The position numbers and the translations under genes are program-made. From assembly GCA_024642465.1 (NCBI GenBank), contig JAHEBA010000036.1:1-33900 (forward strand): 33,900 bases of DNA, in the 5' to 3' direction. Below the pieces are notes generated by a model. It did no database searches and was not told where the DNA came from. It saw only the letters and a program-made list of their open reading frames with translations. Positions 17,281 to 25,316 of this stretch are shown in pieces. Numbering within the stretch: the stretch's first letter is position 1; each line of letters starts with the position of its first letter. The DNA comes from Alphaproteobacteria bacterium (GTDB lineage Bacteria > Pseudomonadota > Alphaproteobacteria > Rhizobiales > Aestuariivirgaceae).

Positions 17281-18492
17281 ATGACCAAGTTTGATCCTGC
17301 CAAGTCTCTCTCCACCCGCACCTCGGCCGTTGCCGAAGGCGCTATTCTTGCCATGACCCAGAAAGCCCGCGACCTGAAGGCAAACGGCGCCGACGTCATC
17401 TCGCTTACCATCGGCGAGCCTGATTTTGACACGCCCGAGGCGATTCGGCAGGCGGCGGCGAATGCCATGAACGACGGCCAGACCCACTACGTTCCCGTAG
17501 CCGGTATTGCCGAACTGCGCGAGGCCATTGCCGCCAAACTGCGCGATGAAAACGGCATCCCTGCGACAGCTGCCGATGTGGTGCTTGCCAACGGCGCCAA
17601 GCAGGCCATCACCAACGCCTGCTTTGCCACACTCGATTCAGGTGACGAGGTGATCCTGCCGGCACCGTTCTGGAATGCCTATCAGGGTATCGTCGAGATG
17701 GCCGGCGGCGTGCCCGTGGTCATCCCGTCCACGACGTCGGAAGGGTTCAAGCCGCCGCTCAAGCGCATCGCCACCGCGATGAACGAGCGTACCAAGCTCA
17801 TCTTCCTGAACTCACCGTCGAACCCGTCCGGCGCCGTTTGGACTCAAGAAGAACTCGAAGGCCTCGCCCGTCTGGTCAAGTCTCACCCGCGCTGCCTCGT
17901 AGTGTCCGACGAGATCTACGAATACATCTGGTTCGACGCCCCGCCGGTCTCGATGGCTTCGCTGCCGGGAATGTACGAGCGCACCGTTACCATCAACGGC
18001 GTGTCCAAGGGCTTCGCCATGACCGGCTGGCGCGTGGGGTACGCAGCGGCGCCCACAGCGGTGGCAAAGGCAATCGCCAAGGTGCAGGGCACGTTCACCG
18101 CAGGCGGCAACGCATTTGCCCAGCATGGCGCGCTTGCCGCCATCACCGGCCCGCGTGACGAGGTTGAGAAGATGCGGGCGAGCTACAAGCGCCGCCGTGA
18201 CCTCGCAGTGGCACTGCTCAAGGGCATCGCCGGCATCGAGATCGCCGCCCCGCCGGCAACCTTCTACATCCTCGCCGACATCTCGGGCCTGCTCGGCAAG
18301 ACTGCCGGCAACAACCGCATCGAAACGGACGCGGAATTCTGCAACTGGCTGCTGGAGGAATTTCACGTGGCCACGGTGCCCGGATCCGCTTTCGGCGCGC
18401 CGGGCTGCATTCGCTTCTCCGTCGCCACCCGGGACAGCGACATCACGCGCGGCATGGAGCGGCTGGCGCAGGCGGCAAACGCGCTGGCCTGA
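17281..18492 (+). CDS. Aspartate aminotransferase, class I
   Basis: This 403-residue PLP enzyme is a class I aminotransferase of the AspAT I-gamma/prephenate type common in alphaproteobacteria. The PLP lysine is Lys243 in INGVSKGFAMTGWRVGYAAA; Asn181 in NSPSNPSGAV and Asp210/Tyr213 in VVSDEIYEY contact the cofactor. The N-terminal SLTIGEPDFDTP and the C-terminal CIRFSVAT (carboxylate-binding Arg) are present. The expected reaction is aspartate + 2-oxoglutarate to oxaloacetate + glutamate; relatives may also use prephenate. ATG at 17281 is chosen because the family N-terminus begins there; a long upstream in-frame extension overlaps the divergent lipoprotein gene and is rejected. The ribosome binding site is weak. 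Confidence 0.92.
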   Translation: MTKFDPAKSLSTRTSAVAEGAILAMTQKARDLKANGADVISLTIGEPDFDTPEAIRQAAANAMNDGQTHYVPVAGIAELREAIAAKLRDENGIPATAADVVLANGAKQAITNACFATLDSGDEVILPAPFWNAYQGIVEMAGGVPVVIPSTTSEGFKPPLKRIATAMNERTKLIFLNSPSNPSGAVWTQEELEGLARLVKSHPRCLVVSDEIYEYIWFDAPPVSMASLPGMYERTVTINGVSKGFAMTGWRVGYAAAPTAVAKAIAKVQGTFTAGGNAFAQHGALAAITGPRDEVEKMRASYKRRRDLAVALLKGIAGIEIAAPPATFYILADISGLLGKTAGNNRIETDAEFCNWLLEEFHVATVPGSAFGAPGCIRFSVATRDSDITRGMERLAQAANALA

Positions 18493-18636
18493 ATGCAAGG
18501 CCGCCCCTCACGCAGAGGGGAACGTGAGGAGCGGTTGTCGCAGACCTGGTCAGGGGAGGATCACCAGGCTGTGTGGTGCCGCCGCCGGCGGGCGAGGTGG
18601 GGCAACCTTTGCCGGCTGCCAGCAGCGGCAGAAGCT

Positions 18637-18807
18637 TCAGCAGCAGCTTTCGGCAGTTTCGCCCGCACCGGCTGAAGAAAAGATATTCTTTACACTTCCA
18701 ACTGCCTGTCGGGTCATGGCCGCCACTGCCAGAGACCGCTCGACATGTGCCTTGCGCATGAAATGTTCGATGACGTTGGCATCCAGAGTGTTGTGATCAG
18801 CGTTCAT
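18637..18807 (-). CDS. 56-residue small protein, unknown function
   Basis: A short gene lies in the 471-bp gap between the aminotransferase and the LysR gene. It reads ATG at 18807 to TGA at 18637. The protein is hydrophilic and helical in look, with VIEHFMRKAHVERSLAVAAM at 12-31 and a C-terminus ending in ESCC, two adjacent cysteines. AAAAGGA lies about ten bases before the ATG in an AT-rich stretch, unlike the surrounding GC-rich DNA, which supports a real promoter and start. The charged 'RKAH.ERS' helix is loosely like small alphaproteobacterial proteins of the DUF1127/RSP_7527 kind, but I cannot assign a family. It is divergent from the LysR gene and may be its target. The gap from 18493 to 18636 holds nothing I can support. 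Confidence 0.55.
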   Translation of the reverse strand: MNADHNTLDANVIEHFMRKAHVERSLAVAAMTRQAVGSVKNIFSSAGAGETAESCC

Positions 18808-18827
18808 ATTGTTGTTTTCCTTTTATT

Positions 18828-18887
18828 TTCGACGAAGAAGATCGGGTTGGGCTCATCCTGAAATCCGTGATGCAAACTTCGATGAAG
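18828..18887. promoter_or_regulatory. Spaced TTCGAyGAAG repeats in the LysR divergent region
   Basis: TTCGACGAAG (18828-18837) and TTCGATGAAG (18878-18887) are near-identical partial palindromes with starts exactly 50 bp apart, between the small gene and the LysR gene. Even spacing near five helical turns would put both sites on one DNA face. They are candidate operators for the divergent LysR regulator; this is inference from sequence only. Confidence 0.4.
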
Positions 18888-18963
18888 CCAACATATGGTC
18901 TTCCTAAACCTTGCGCAAACGAGTTATCATGAGCGTTCAGTTAAGAAAATTTTGTGCAAATTC

Positions 18964-19905
18964 ATGCCAGACAGACTGCCCCCGCTGACCGCGCTTCGTG
19001 CCTTTGAAGCCGCATCGCGCCTGATGAGCTTCCAGGCGGCCGCCAGCGAACTGGCGGTCACGCCGGCAGCGCTCAGCTTCCAGATTCGCCAGCTTGAGGA
19101 TCATCTGGGTGTCAAGCTGTTCAACCGGCTCAACCGGGCCGTGGAGCTCACCGAACATGGCCGCCTGATCCAGCCCGGCATCCACGACGCCTTCGAGCAG
19201 ATTCAGCGCACCATGCGCCAGTTCCGGCGGCGTCAGCAGACCAACGTGCTGACCATCGCGGCAGGCCCCGCCTTCACCGCCAAATGGTTGTCGCCGCGGC
19301 TCTACCGCTTCATCGCGCTCAATCCCGGCATCGATGCGCGCATATCCGCCTCGGTCGGCAAGTCCGACCTGCAACTGGACGATATCGACGTGGCCATTCG
19401 ATTTGGCCCCGGCGTGTACCCCGGCCATCACTCGGTCAGGCTGATGGACGAGTTCGTCACCCCGATGTGCTCACCGGTGCTGGTGGAAGGCCCCGATGCC
19501 ATCCGCACGCCGGACGACCTGGCCAACCACACGCTCATCCATGACGATACCCATCTCGGCGTGTTCATGCTGAAGAACTGGGCGGACTGGCTTGAAGCGG
19601 CGGGCGCGAAGAATGTGGACCCCTCGCGTTCCGGCCTGCACTTCAACGTCGCCGACCATGCGGTCGATGCCGCCATCGGCGGCGGCGGCGTGGTGCTGGG
19701 CCGCACCTGCCTTGCCGAACCCGACATCCGTGCCGGCCGCCTCGTCACGCCGTTCGACCTGAAACTCAAGGCCGATTACTCGTTCTTCGTGATCTGCCTG
19801 GAAAGCCGCAAGGACGAGCCTGCCATTGCCGCCTTCAGGAAGTGGATATTCGATGAAGTCGCAGGCGCGACCGCACCGGTTGCCGTGCGTGGCCCGGCGG
19901 TCTGA
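18964..19905 (+). CDS. LysR-family regulator, GcvA-like
   Basis: This 313-residue LysR-type regulator begins with the GcvA-subgroup N-terminus MPDRLPPLTALRAFEAASRL. The winged helix-turn-helix is at about 5-64 (AAASELAVTPAALSFQIRQL), followed by a periplasmic-binding-like effector domain (about 90-300) containing DDIDVAIRFGPG. GcvA-like members regulate many pathways, so the effector is unknown. ATG at 18964 is chosen for agreement with the subgroup; the upstream region is AT-rich, and the ribosome binding site is weak. It is divergent from the 56-residue gene and convergent with the EamA exporter, 7 bp apart. The small gene and the exporter are both possible targets. Confidence 0.9.
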   Translation: MPDRLPPLTALRAFEAASRLMSFQAAASELAVTPAALSFQIRQLEDHLGVKLFNRLNRAVELTEHGRLIQPGIHDAFEQIQRTMRQFRRRQQTNVLTIAAGPAFTAKWLSPRLYRFIALNPGIDARISASVGKSDLQLDDIDVAIRFGPGVYPGHHSVRLMDEFVTPMCSPVLVEGPDAIRTPDDLANHTLIHDDTHLGVFMLKNWADWLEAAGAKNVDPSRSGLHFNVADHAVDAAIGGGGVVLGRTCLAEPDIRAGRLVTPFDLKLKADYSFFVICLESRKDEPAIAAFRKWIFDEVAGATAPVAVRGPAV

Positions 19906-19912
19906 CGGCTGG

Positions 19913-20884
19913 CTATGCCGGGGGGCGCTTGCGCGCCGGCGACCACGGCGCCCGGCCTGCCGGCACAGGTTGCGTGATGCCGGCCTTGCGCTTGCGTGGG
20001 CGCAACTGCGCGATGATGGCGCCGGCAATCACAAGTATCGCACCGATGATGTGCTGACCCGAAATCACGGCGCCGCCCGCCACGGCAAACAGGATGACGT
20101 AAAACGGCACCAGATTGTGGTGCATCGCCGCGACCGTCACGCCGACCATGCGTCCCGTCCACAACCACAAAACCGACGACAACCCTAAGGAAACACAGGC
20201 AAGCAGAACGATCTTGCCCATCGTCATCGCCGAAACATCATAGCGGGGCAAGGCGCCGGCCAATGCAGCCATCGCAGCGGAAATCAGCAGACAAACCAGA
20301 CCGCCGAGCAGCATGCTGGCGGACGTCTTGGCCAGATCGGGTTCTTCAGCAAACCGGTTGACCAGCTGCCGGCTGAACCAGACATAGGTCACCACTGCCG
20401 CCAGCATCGCCATCACCCCGGCCAGCGAGCCTTCGCTTCCCGATCCCTGCGCCGAGACGAGACTGGTCAGGAAACCTCCAATCACGGTCAGCAGAATGGC
20501 GGCGGCAAGTTTGAGGCCCGGCTTCTCGACGCCCTCCATCCACCCAATCAAGGCCGAGAACAGCGGCATCAAGCAGACGATGACGGCACTGGCAACCGCA
20601 TCCACGCGTGATTGGCCTACAACGAACAATAGTGCGGACAGCCCGAAAACGGCGGACGGCATGATGAAGTCCCGCCGCCTGATCAGTCGGATGAACGTCT
20701 TCGCCTGCCCCATGATGAGCGTTGCAGCAAGAACGGTGAAGCCGGCCATCAGCATCCGGACCGGCGCCAGCGCGGCAGCATCCCAGGTTTTCAGAATTGA
20801 TACGGCGAGCGGAAAGTTTGCTGCCCAGACGAGCATGCACACGACCCCCGCGGCGTTGCCGAGCAATACCTTGCGATCCAGCAT
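19913..20884 (-). CDS. EamA-family (DMT) transporter
   Basis: This 323-residue integral membrane protein has about ten hydrophobic segments in two EamA repeats, the first starting GNAAGVVCMLVWAANFPLAV and the second near LAGVMAMLAAVVTYVWFSRQ. Drug/metabolite-superfamily proteins of this type usually export amino acids or other metabolites; the substrate here is unknown. The C-terminus is basic (QLRPRKRKAG), consistent with a cytoplasmic end. ATG at 20884 has a weak AGGG site; an in-frame TTG at 20905 would add seven residues. It is tail-to-tail with the LysR gene. Confidence 0.88.
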   Translation of the reverse strand: MLDRKVLLGNAAGVVCMLVWAANFPLAVSILKTWDAAALAPVRMLMAGFTVLAATLIMGQAKTFIRLIRRRDFIMPSAVFGLSALLFVVGQSRVDAVASAVIVCLMPLFSALIGWMEGVEKPGLKLAAAILLTVIGGFLTSLVSAQGSGSEGSLAGVMAMLAAVVTYVWFSRQLVNRFAEEPDLAKTSASMLLGGLVCLLISAAMAALAGALPRYDVSAMTMGKIVLLACVSLGLSSVLWLWTGRMVGVTVAAMHHNLVPFYVILFAVAGGAVISGQHIIGAILVIAGAIIAQLRPRKRKAGITQPVPAGRAPWSPARKRPPA

Positions 20885-21382
20885 GTCCGACCCTGCGCCT
20901 TGCAAATTCCCCTGAAGTTAGCCGGCAGCCTATATCCGAAAGACACAACGAAGGCAGCCAAATTCGGCGCATGGATATCATGCCGGAAAGAACAGGCCGG
21001 ACACCACCGGGGTCAAATCGGTAATGACCGGCCTGCCGCTCTCTCCACAACTCGCCGGAGGGGTCCGGCGGGGCGAACTGCTGTGAGTACTCATCCTCGC
21101 AATCGCACTGTCCGGAGGCCTGCCTGCTTGAGCAGCCTTGCCCTCCATGGGGTAGAAGACAGGGCCACTGCAGCCAGGCACCCGCAATGGATCGCGGCAT
21201 GCAGTCTGCTGATAGCAGCAATTCATGCAGAGTTTTTCAAGTCTTTAGCCAAACTGAAACTCAAATTCGCCCGGCACCGGAAACACTTGCGCAGGGCTTG
21301 ACCTTTGCACCCGGCATCGGACACAAATGCCATCACGCCGAAGCGGCGTTCCGGCAGCAATCAAGCGAGGCGCCTTTGCCCC
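20885..21382. other. 498-bp intergenic region
   Basis: I see no convincing gene here; the short open frames on both strands are low in complexity of conserved features and lack good start sites. It holds a perfect hairpin, CGCCGGA (21053-21059) and TCCGGCG (21064-21070) around GGGG, without a T run on either side. TTGACC at 21298-21303, with a weak ACACAA-type box 17 bases further on, could be a sigma70-like promoter for the downstream ligand-binding-domain gene. The region must also contain the EamA gene promoter on the minus strand. Confidence 0.4.
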
Positions 21383-21619
21383 ATGAAACCGTTCTTCGTC
21401 CAGATCAAGTGTGAGCTCGGCAAGGCCTATGACGTGGCCACGGAACTGGCCGATGCGGAGATTGCCTCCGAGATATATTCCACCGCCGGAGGCTGGGATT
21501 TGCTGGTGAAGTTCTACCTGGAAGACGGCGAGGACGTCGGGCATTTCATCAACCAGAAGGTCCACTCCATTCCGGGCGTCAAGGACACCTACACCATCGT
21601 CACCTACCGGGCCTTCTGA
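21383..21619 (+). CDS. Stand-alone Lrp/AsnC ligand-binding (RAM) domain protein
   Basis: This 78-residue protein consists only of the AsnC-type ligand-binding domain: MKPFFVQIKCELGKAYDVAT, then EIYSTAGGWDLLVKFYLED and a C-terminal VHSIPGVKDTYTIVTYRAF. The DNA-binding helix-turn-helix of full Lrp proteins is absent, so it may be an amino acid sensor that partners with another protein, or a modulator of full-length Lrp. Such single-domain proteins are widespread in alphaproteobacteria and poorly characterised. ATG at 21383 is the best start. The racemase-like gene begins 7 bp after its stop, so the two are probably cotranscribed, linking an amino-acid-binding domain to an amino-acid-racemase-like enzyme. 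Confidence 0.85.
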   Translation: MKPFFVQIKCELGKAYDVATELADAEIASEIYSTAGGWDLLVKFYLEDGEDVGHFINQKVHSIPGVKDTYTIVTYRAF

Positions 21620-21626
21620 GGCGCCC

Positions 21627-22307
21627 TTGGCAGGCTCCGGCGCACCCTTCACGCTCGGCGTCCTGATGCTGGACACCAGGTTTCCGCGCCCGCCGGGCGA
21701 CATCGGCAATCCCGCAAGCTTCGATTTCCCCGTCCTGTTCCGGACGCTGCCCGGCGCAAGCGTTGCCCGCATCGTCACGAGTGAACCACTGCCGGGATCG
21801 ATCGTGCAAGAGTTTGCGGACGCAGCCCGCGGCCTTGTTGCTGACGGTGCCACTGCCATAACCACATCCTGCGGCTTCCTGTCGCCATTGCAGGCCCAGC
21901 TTCAGGCCGCACTGCCCTTGCCGGTCATCACCTCATCACTGTGGATGCTGCCGGCGCTTCGCAAGCAGCATGGACCGGACGCCGTGTTCGGCATTCTCAC
22001 CTTTGACGCACGACGCCTTGCACCGCATCAAATTCCCGACGATGGCCCATTCATCGTTGAGGGGCTGCAACCGGGTGATCACCTGTTCGACGTCATCGCG
22101 GCCAATCTTGAAACTCTCGATCCTGTGCGTGCCGAGGCGGGCGTGGTTGCCGCCGCACATAGGCTCAGCAGCCGCTCAAGCAAATTGAGGGCTGTCGTGC
22201 TGGAATGCACCAACCTGCCGCCATACCGGCAAAAAACCGCGGAAATCTGCGGCTGCGAGATCGTCGATATTCACGATGCGATAAAAACATTTGCATTTTG
22301 TAGATAA
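21627..22307 (+). CDS. Aspartate/glutamate racemase-superfamily protein
   Basis: This protein of about 226 residues has the paired catalytic cysteines of the Asp/Glu racemase superfamily: Cys82 in ITTSCGFLSP and Cys194 in VVLECTNLPPY. The N-terminal FTLGVLMLDTRFPRPPGDIG fits the group. The superfamily includes amino acid and hydantoin racemases, maleate isomerase and arylmalonate decarboxylase, so the exact reaction is open. Presence of both cysteines favours a two-base racemase or isomerase. The start appears to be TTG at 21627 with TGAGGCG upstream overlapping the previous stop; no ATG or GTG lies near the conserved start. It ends within a perfect inverted repeat, 110 bp before the TRAP transporter genes. 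Confidence 0.8.
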   Translation: MAGSGAPFTLGVLMLDTRFPRPPGDIGNPASFDFPVLFRTLPGASVARIVTSEPLPGSIVQEFADAARGLVADGATAITTSCGFLSPLQAQLQAALPLPVITSSLWMLPALRKQHGPDAVFGILTFDARRLAPHQIPDDGPFIVEGLQPGDHLFDVIAANLETLDPVRAEAGVVAAAHRLSSRSSKLRAVVLECTNLPPYRQKTAEICGCEIVDIHDAIKTFAFCR

Positions 22308-22312
22308 AATGC
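22293..22312. promoter_or_regulatory. Inverted repeat over the racemase stop codon, upstream of TRAP genes
   Basis: GCATTTT (22293-22299) and AAAATGC (22306-22312) form a perfect 7-bp AT-rich inverted repeat with a 6-base spacer, covering the racemase gene's TAA. It lies about 105 bp upstream of the TRAP binding-protein gene. There is no T run after it, so an operator is more likely than a terminator. The regulator is unknown. Confidence 0.4.
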
Positions 22313-22417
22313 GCCTGATTTCCATGCGGGTCGCGCCCGGTGGCTTTTATCTTGCCTGTCCGGCGCCGTTCATGCCTCAATTGACTTTGACGATCACAAA
22401 TCCAGGGAGTGTCGAGA

Positions 22418-23404
22418 ATGACGAAGCATTTCAGGTTTACCGGACCTGCAGCAGCAATGGCCCTTTGCATGTCGGCCAGCTTCACGCTGGCGGCGGACGT
22501 GAAGTGGGATATGCCGATGGCCTATCCGGCCACCAACTATCACTCCGAAAACGCCACCCAGTTCGCCAAGGAAGTTACCGAGGCCTCCGGTGGCAAGCTG
22601 GAGATCGTCACTCATCCCGGCGGTTCGCTTTTCAAGGGCGACGAGATTTTCCGCGCGGTGCGCACCGGCCAGGCACCCATCGGCGAGCGCCTCATCTCGG
22701 CACTTGGCAATGAAGGCCCGATTTTTGAACTGGATAGCCTGCCGTTCCTGGTCACCAACTTCGCAGAGTCCCGCAAGCTTTACGACACCACCCGCCCGAT
22801 GGTGGAAAAAGTGCTGGCGGACAAGGGCCTGACCTTGCTCTACACAGTGCCGTGGCCGCCGCAGGGGCTCTACACCAAGAATGAAGTTAACTCGGTCGCA
22901 GACATGAAAGGCGTCAAGTTCCGCGCCTACAATGCCGCCACCTCGCGCCTTGCTGAACTGATGGGCGCCGTGCCGACAAAGATCGAGGCAGCAGAACTCA
23001 CCCAGGCCTTCGCCACCGGCGCGGTCGACAGCATGATTTCCTCCGGTTCCACCGGCTATGACAGCAAGCTCTGGGAGCACACCAAGTACTGGTACAACAT
23101 CCAGGCGTGGATGCCCAAGAACATGGTCATCGTGAACACCGAAGCCTTCAACGGTCTCGACGAAACCACCCGCAATGTCGTGCTCGAAAAGGCAAAGGTG
23201 GCAGAGGATCGCGGCTGGGCAAAGGCCGAGGAACTGGCCAACTGGTACGTCGAGGAACTGGCTAAGAACGGCATGACCGTCGGGCCTGCCGGTGACCAGT
23301 TGAAGGCAGATTTCATGGCAATCGGTGAAACCATGACCGGGGAGTGGCTGACCAAGGCCGGGGATGCCGGCAAGGCCGCCATCGACGCCTACAAGGCCCA
23401 GTAA
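22418..23404 (+). CDS. TRAP transporter substrate-binding protein, DctP family
   Basis: This 328-residue periplasmic binding protein has a signal peptide (about 1-25, ending TLAAD) and the DctP fold. Arg169 in MKGVKFRAYNAATSRLAELM matches the conserved arginine that pairs with a substrate carboxylate, so the ligand is probably an organic or amino acid. QAFATGAVDSMISSG is the usual following motif. ATG at 22418 has GGGAG eight bases upstream; an in-frame GTG at 22409 would abut that site. It is followed by the small and large membrane subunits, so the tripartite system is complete. The racemase-like gene upstream hints at the substrate class but does not define it. Confidence 0.93.
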   Translation: MTKHFRFTGPAAAMALCMSASFTLAADVKWDMPMAYPATNYHSENATQFAKEVTEASGGKLEIVTHPGGSLFKGDEIFRAVRTGQAPIGERLISALGNEGPIFELDSLPFLVTNFAESRKLYDTTRPMVEKVLADKGLTLLYTVPWPPQGLYTKNEVNSVADMKGVKFRAYNAATSRLAELMGAVPTKIEAAELTQAFATGAVDSMISSGSTGYDSKLWEHTKYWYNIQAWMPKNMVIVNTEAFNGLDETTRNVVLEKAKVAEDRGWAKAEELANWYVEELAKNGMTVGPAGDQLKADFMAIGETMTGEWLTKAGDAGKAAIDAYKAQ

Positions 23405-23461
23405 GCTCAAGGGCCAGACCAACCGGCAGTCGGCAACAGCAACGGCGGGGCGAGTGAGACG

Positions 23462-23998
23462 ATGACAGATTTCTTCACTCGCCTCGACGCAGGCCTCGAG
23501 CGCCTATACCTGTGGGCGGGCTACGTTGCCGCTGTTTGCCTGGTCGTTGTGGGCCTATGCGTGCTGGGCTCGATCGTCGCCCGTGCCCTCGGCCTATACA
23601 TCGCCGGCATTACCGAATACTCCGGCTATGCGATGGCCGCCTCCTCGTTCTTCGCACTCGCTCATACCTTCCGCGCCGGTGGCCACATCCGCGTGGCGCT
23701 GTTGCGATCGAGGCTCGGCGAGAACGCCCGCTTCTGGCTCGAATTGTGGTGCCTGTCGGTTGCATCCCTGATGAGCAGTTTTCTCGCCTGGTACCTCGTC
23801 AAGCTTGCCTGGATTTCATGGAAGTTCGAGGAGAAGTCCGAAGGCGCGGCCGCGACTTTGCTATGGTATCCGCAGACCCTCATCGCCATCGGCTCGATCA
23901 TCTTTGCCATTTCCGTCGTGCATGGGCTGGTTCGCGTGATTGTCCGGCGCGACCCCGAGGCAGCGGCAGCCACGCCCGCAACGCTGAGCACGGAGTAA
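23462..23998 (+). CDS. TRAP transporter small membrane subunit, DctQ family
   Basis: This 178-residue protein has four hydrophobic segments (about 19-42, 52-70, 93-115 and 137-158) in the DctQ pattern, with GITEYSGYAMAASSFFALAH and the conserved FRAGGHIRV loop. It bridges the binding protein and the large permease subunit in the inner membrane. It starts 57 bp after the binding-protein stop and ends 7 bp before the large subunit, so the three genes form an operon. Confidence 0.9.
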   Translation: MTDFFTRLDAGLERLYLWAGYVAAVCLVVVGLCVLGSIVARALGLYIAGITEYSGYAMAASSFFALAHTFRAGGHIRVALLRSRLGENARFWLELWCLSVASLMSSFLAWYLVKLAWISWKFEEKSEGAAATLLWYPQTLIAIGSIIFAISVVHGLVRVIVRRDPEAAAATPATLSTE

Positions 23999-24005
23999 CC
24001 GGACG

Positions 24006-25301
24006 ATGGATGGTCTCGCCCTCACGCTGATCTTCCTGCTGGTGCTGTTCACGCTGCTCGGCACCAGCGTCTGGATCGGCATTTCACTGCTTGCCGTAGC
24101 CTGGGTCGGCATGGAGCTGTTCACCGCAAGACCGGTCGGCGACGCCATGGCGCTCACCATCTGGTCCGCCTCATCGAGTTGGACGCTCACCGCCCTGCCC
24201 CTGTTCGTGTGGATGGGTGAAATCCTTTTCAGGACAAAGCTTTCCGAAAACCTGTTCAAGGGATTGCAGCCGTGGCTGCATGGTCTGCCCGGCGGCCTTC
24301 TGCACGTCAACATCACCGGCTCGGCGATCTTCGCCGCCATTTGCGGCTCGTCCGCGGCGACAGTGCTCACGGTCGGCAAGATGGCGGTACCGGAGCTTAA
24401 GCGGCGCAATTACCCGGAACACATGGTCATCGGCACGCTGGCTGGCGCAGGCACGCTCGGACTGCTGATCCCGCCGTCGATCATCTTCATCATCTACGGC
24501 GTCACGGTGAATGAATCCATCGTCCAGCTGTTCATCGCCGGCATCCTGCCGGGATTGATGCTAGCTGGTCTGTTCATGGGCTACGTCGCGCTGTGGGACC
24601 TTATGGGCGGGCGCAAGGACCGCTCGGACACCGCATCATACACCATGTCCGACCGGGTCCGCGCACTGTGGCAACTGCTGCCCATCGTCTCGCTCATCCT
24701 GGCAGTCATGGGCTCGATCTATTTCGGCGTGGCAACGGCAACCGAGGCCGCCGTGCTCGGCGTCATCGGGGCCTTCGCCATTTCCTGGCAGCAGGGCCAC
24801 CTGACCAAGGAAAACTTCCTGTCCTCGCTGATGGGTGCAACCCGCACCTCGTGCATGATCGCCTTCATTCTCGCCGGGTCCACCTTCCTGACACTGGCCA
24901 TGGGCTTCACCGGCCTGCCGCGGGCAGTCGCGGAGTGGATTGCCTCGCTGCAACTGTCGCCCGCCATGCTGATCGCCGCGCTGGCCATCTTCTACATCAT
25001 CCTCGGCTGCTTCCTCGATGGCATCTCGTCAATCGTGCTGACGATGGCGGTCGTCGAACCCATCGCCCGTCAGGCCGGTTTCGACATGATCTGGTTCGGC
25101 GTCTTCCTGACCATCGTGGTCGAGATCGCCCAGATCACCCCGCCCATCGGCTTCAACCTTTTTGTCCTGCAAGGCATGACCGGGCGCGACATGGACTTCA
25201 TCGCGCGCTCGGCGATGCCCATGTTCGCGCTGATGGTGCTGGCGGTCGTGATCATCTCGCTGTTCCCCGGCATCGCCACCTGGCTGCCCTCACAGATGTA
25301 A
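24006..25301 (+). CDS. TRAP transporter large permease subunit, DctM family
   Basis: This 431-residue protein has the usual 12 or so membrane segments of the DctM permease, with FAAICGSSAATVLTVGKMAV in the first half and EIAQITPPIGFNLFVLQGM near the C-terminus. Length and motif order are normal, with no break. It uses a Na+ gradient to drive uptake of the ligand delivered by the binding protein. The BASS-type carrier gene starts 15 bp after its stop, which suggests that both transport systems are made from one message. Confidence 0.94.
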   Translation: MDGLALTLIFLLVLFTLLGTSVWIGISLLAVAWVGMELFTARPVGDAMALTIWSASSSWTLTALPLFVWMGEILFRTKLSENLFKGLQPWLHGLPGGLLHVNITGSAIFAAICGSSAATVLTVGKMAVPELKRRNYPEHMVIGTLAGAGTLGLLIPPSIIFIIYGVTVNESIVQLFIAGILPGLMLAGLFMGYVALWDLMGGRKDRSDTASYTMSDRVRALWQLLPIVSLILAVMGSIYFGVATATEAAVLGVIGAFAISWQQGHLTKENFLSSLMGATRTSCMIAFILAGSTFLTLAMGFTGLPRAVAEWIASLQLSPAMLIAALAIFYIILGCFLDGISSIVLTMAVVEPIARQAGFDMIWFGVFLTIVVEIAQITPPIGFNLFVLQGMTGRDMDFIARSAMPMFALMVLAVVIISLFPGIATWLPSQM

Positions 25302-25316
25302 CCGGAGCCCCTGGCT

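Noticed and set aside
20900..21301. A 133-codon open frame in the 498-bp gap
   Set aside because: No conserved motif, no good ribosome binding site and biased composition; treated as non-coding.
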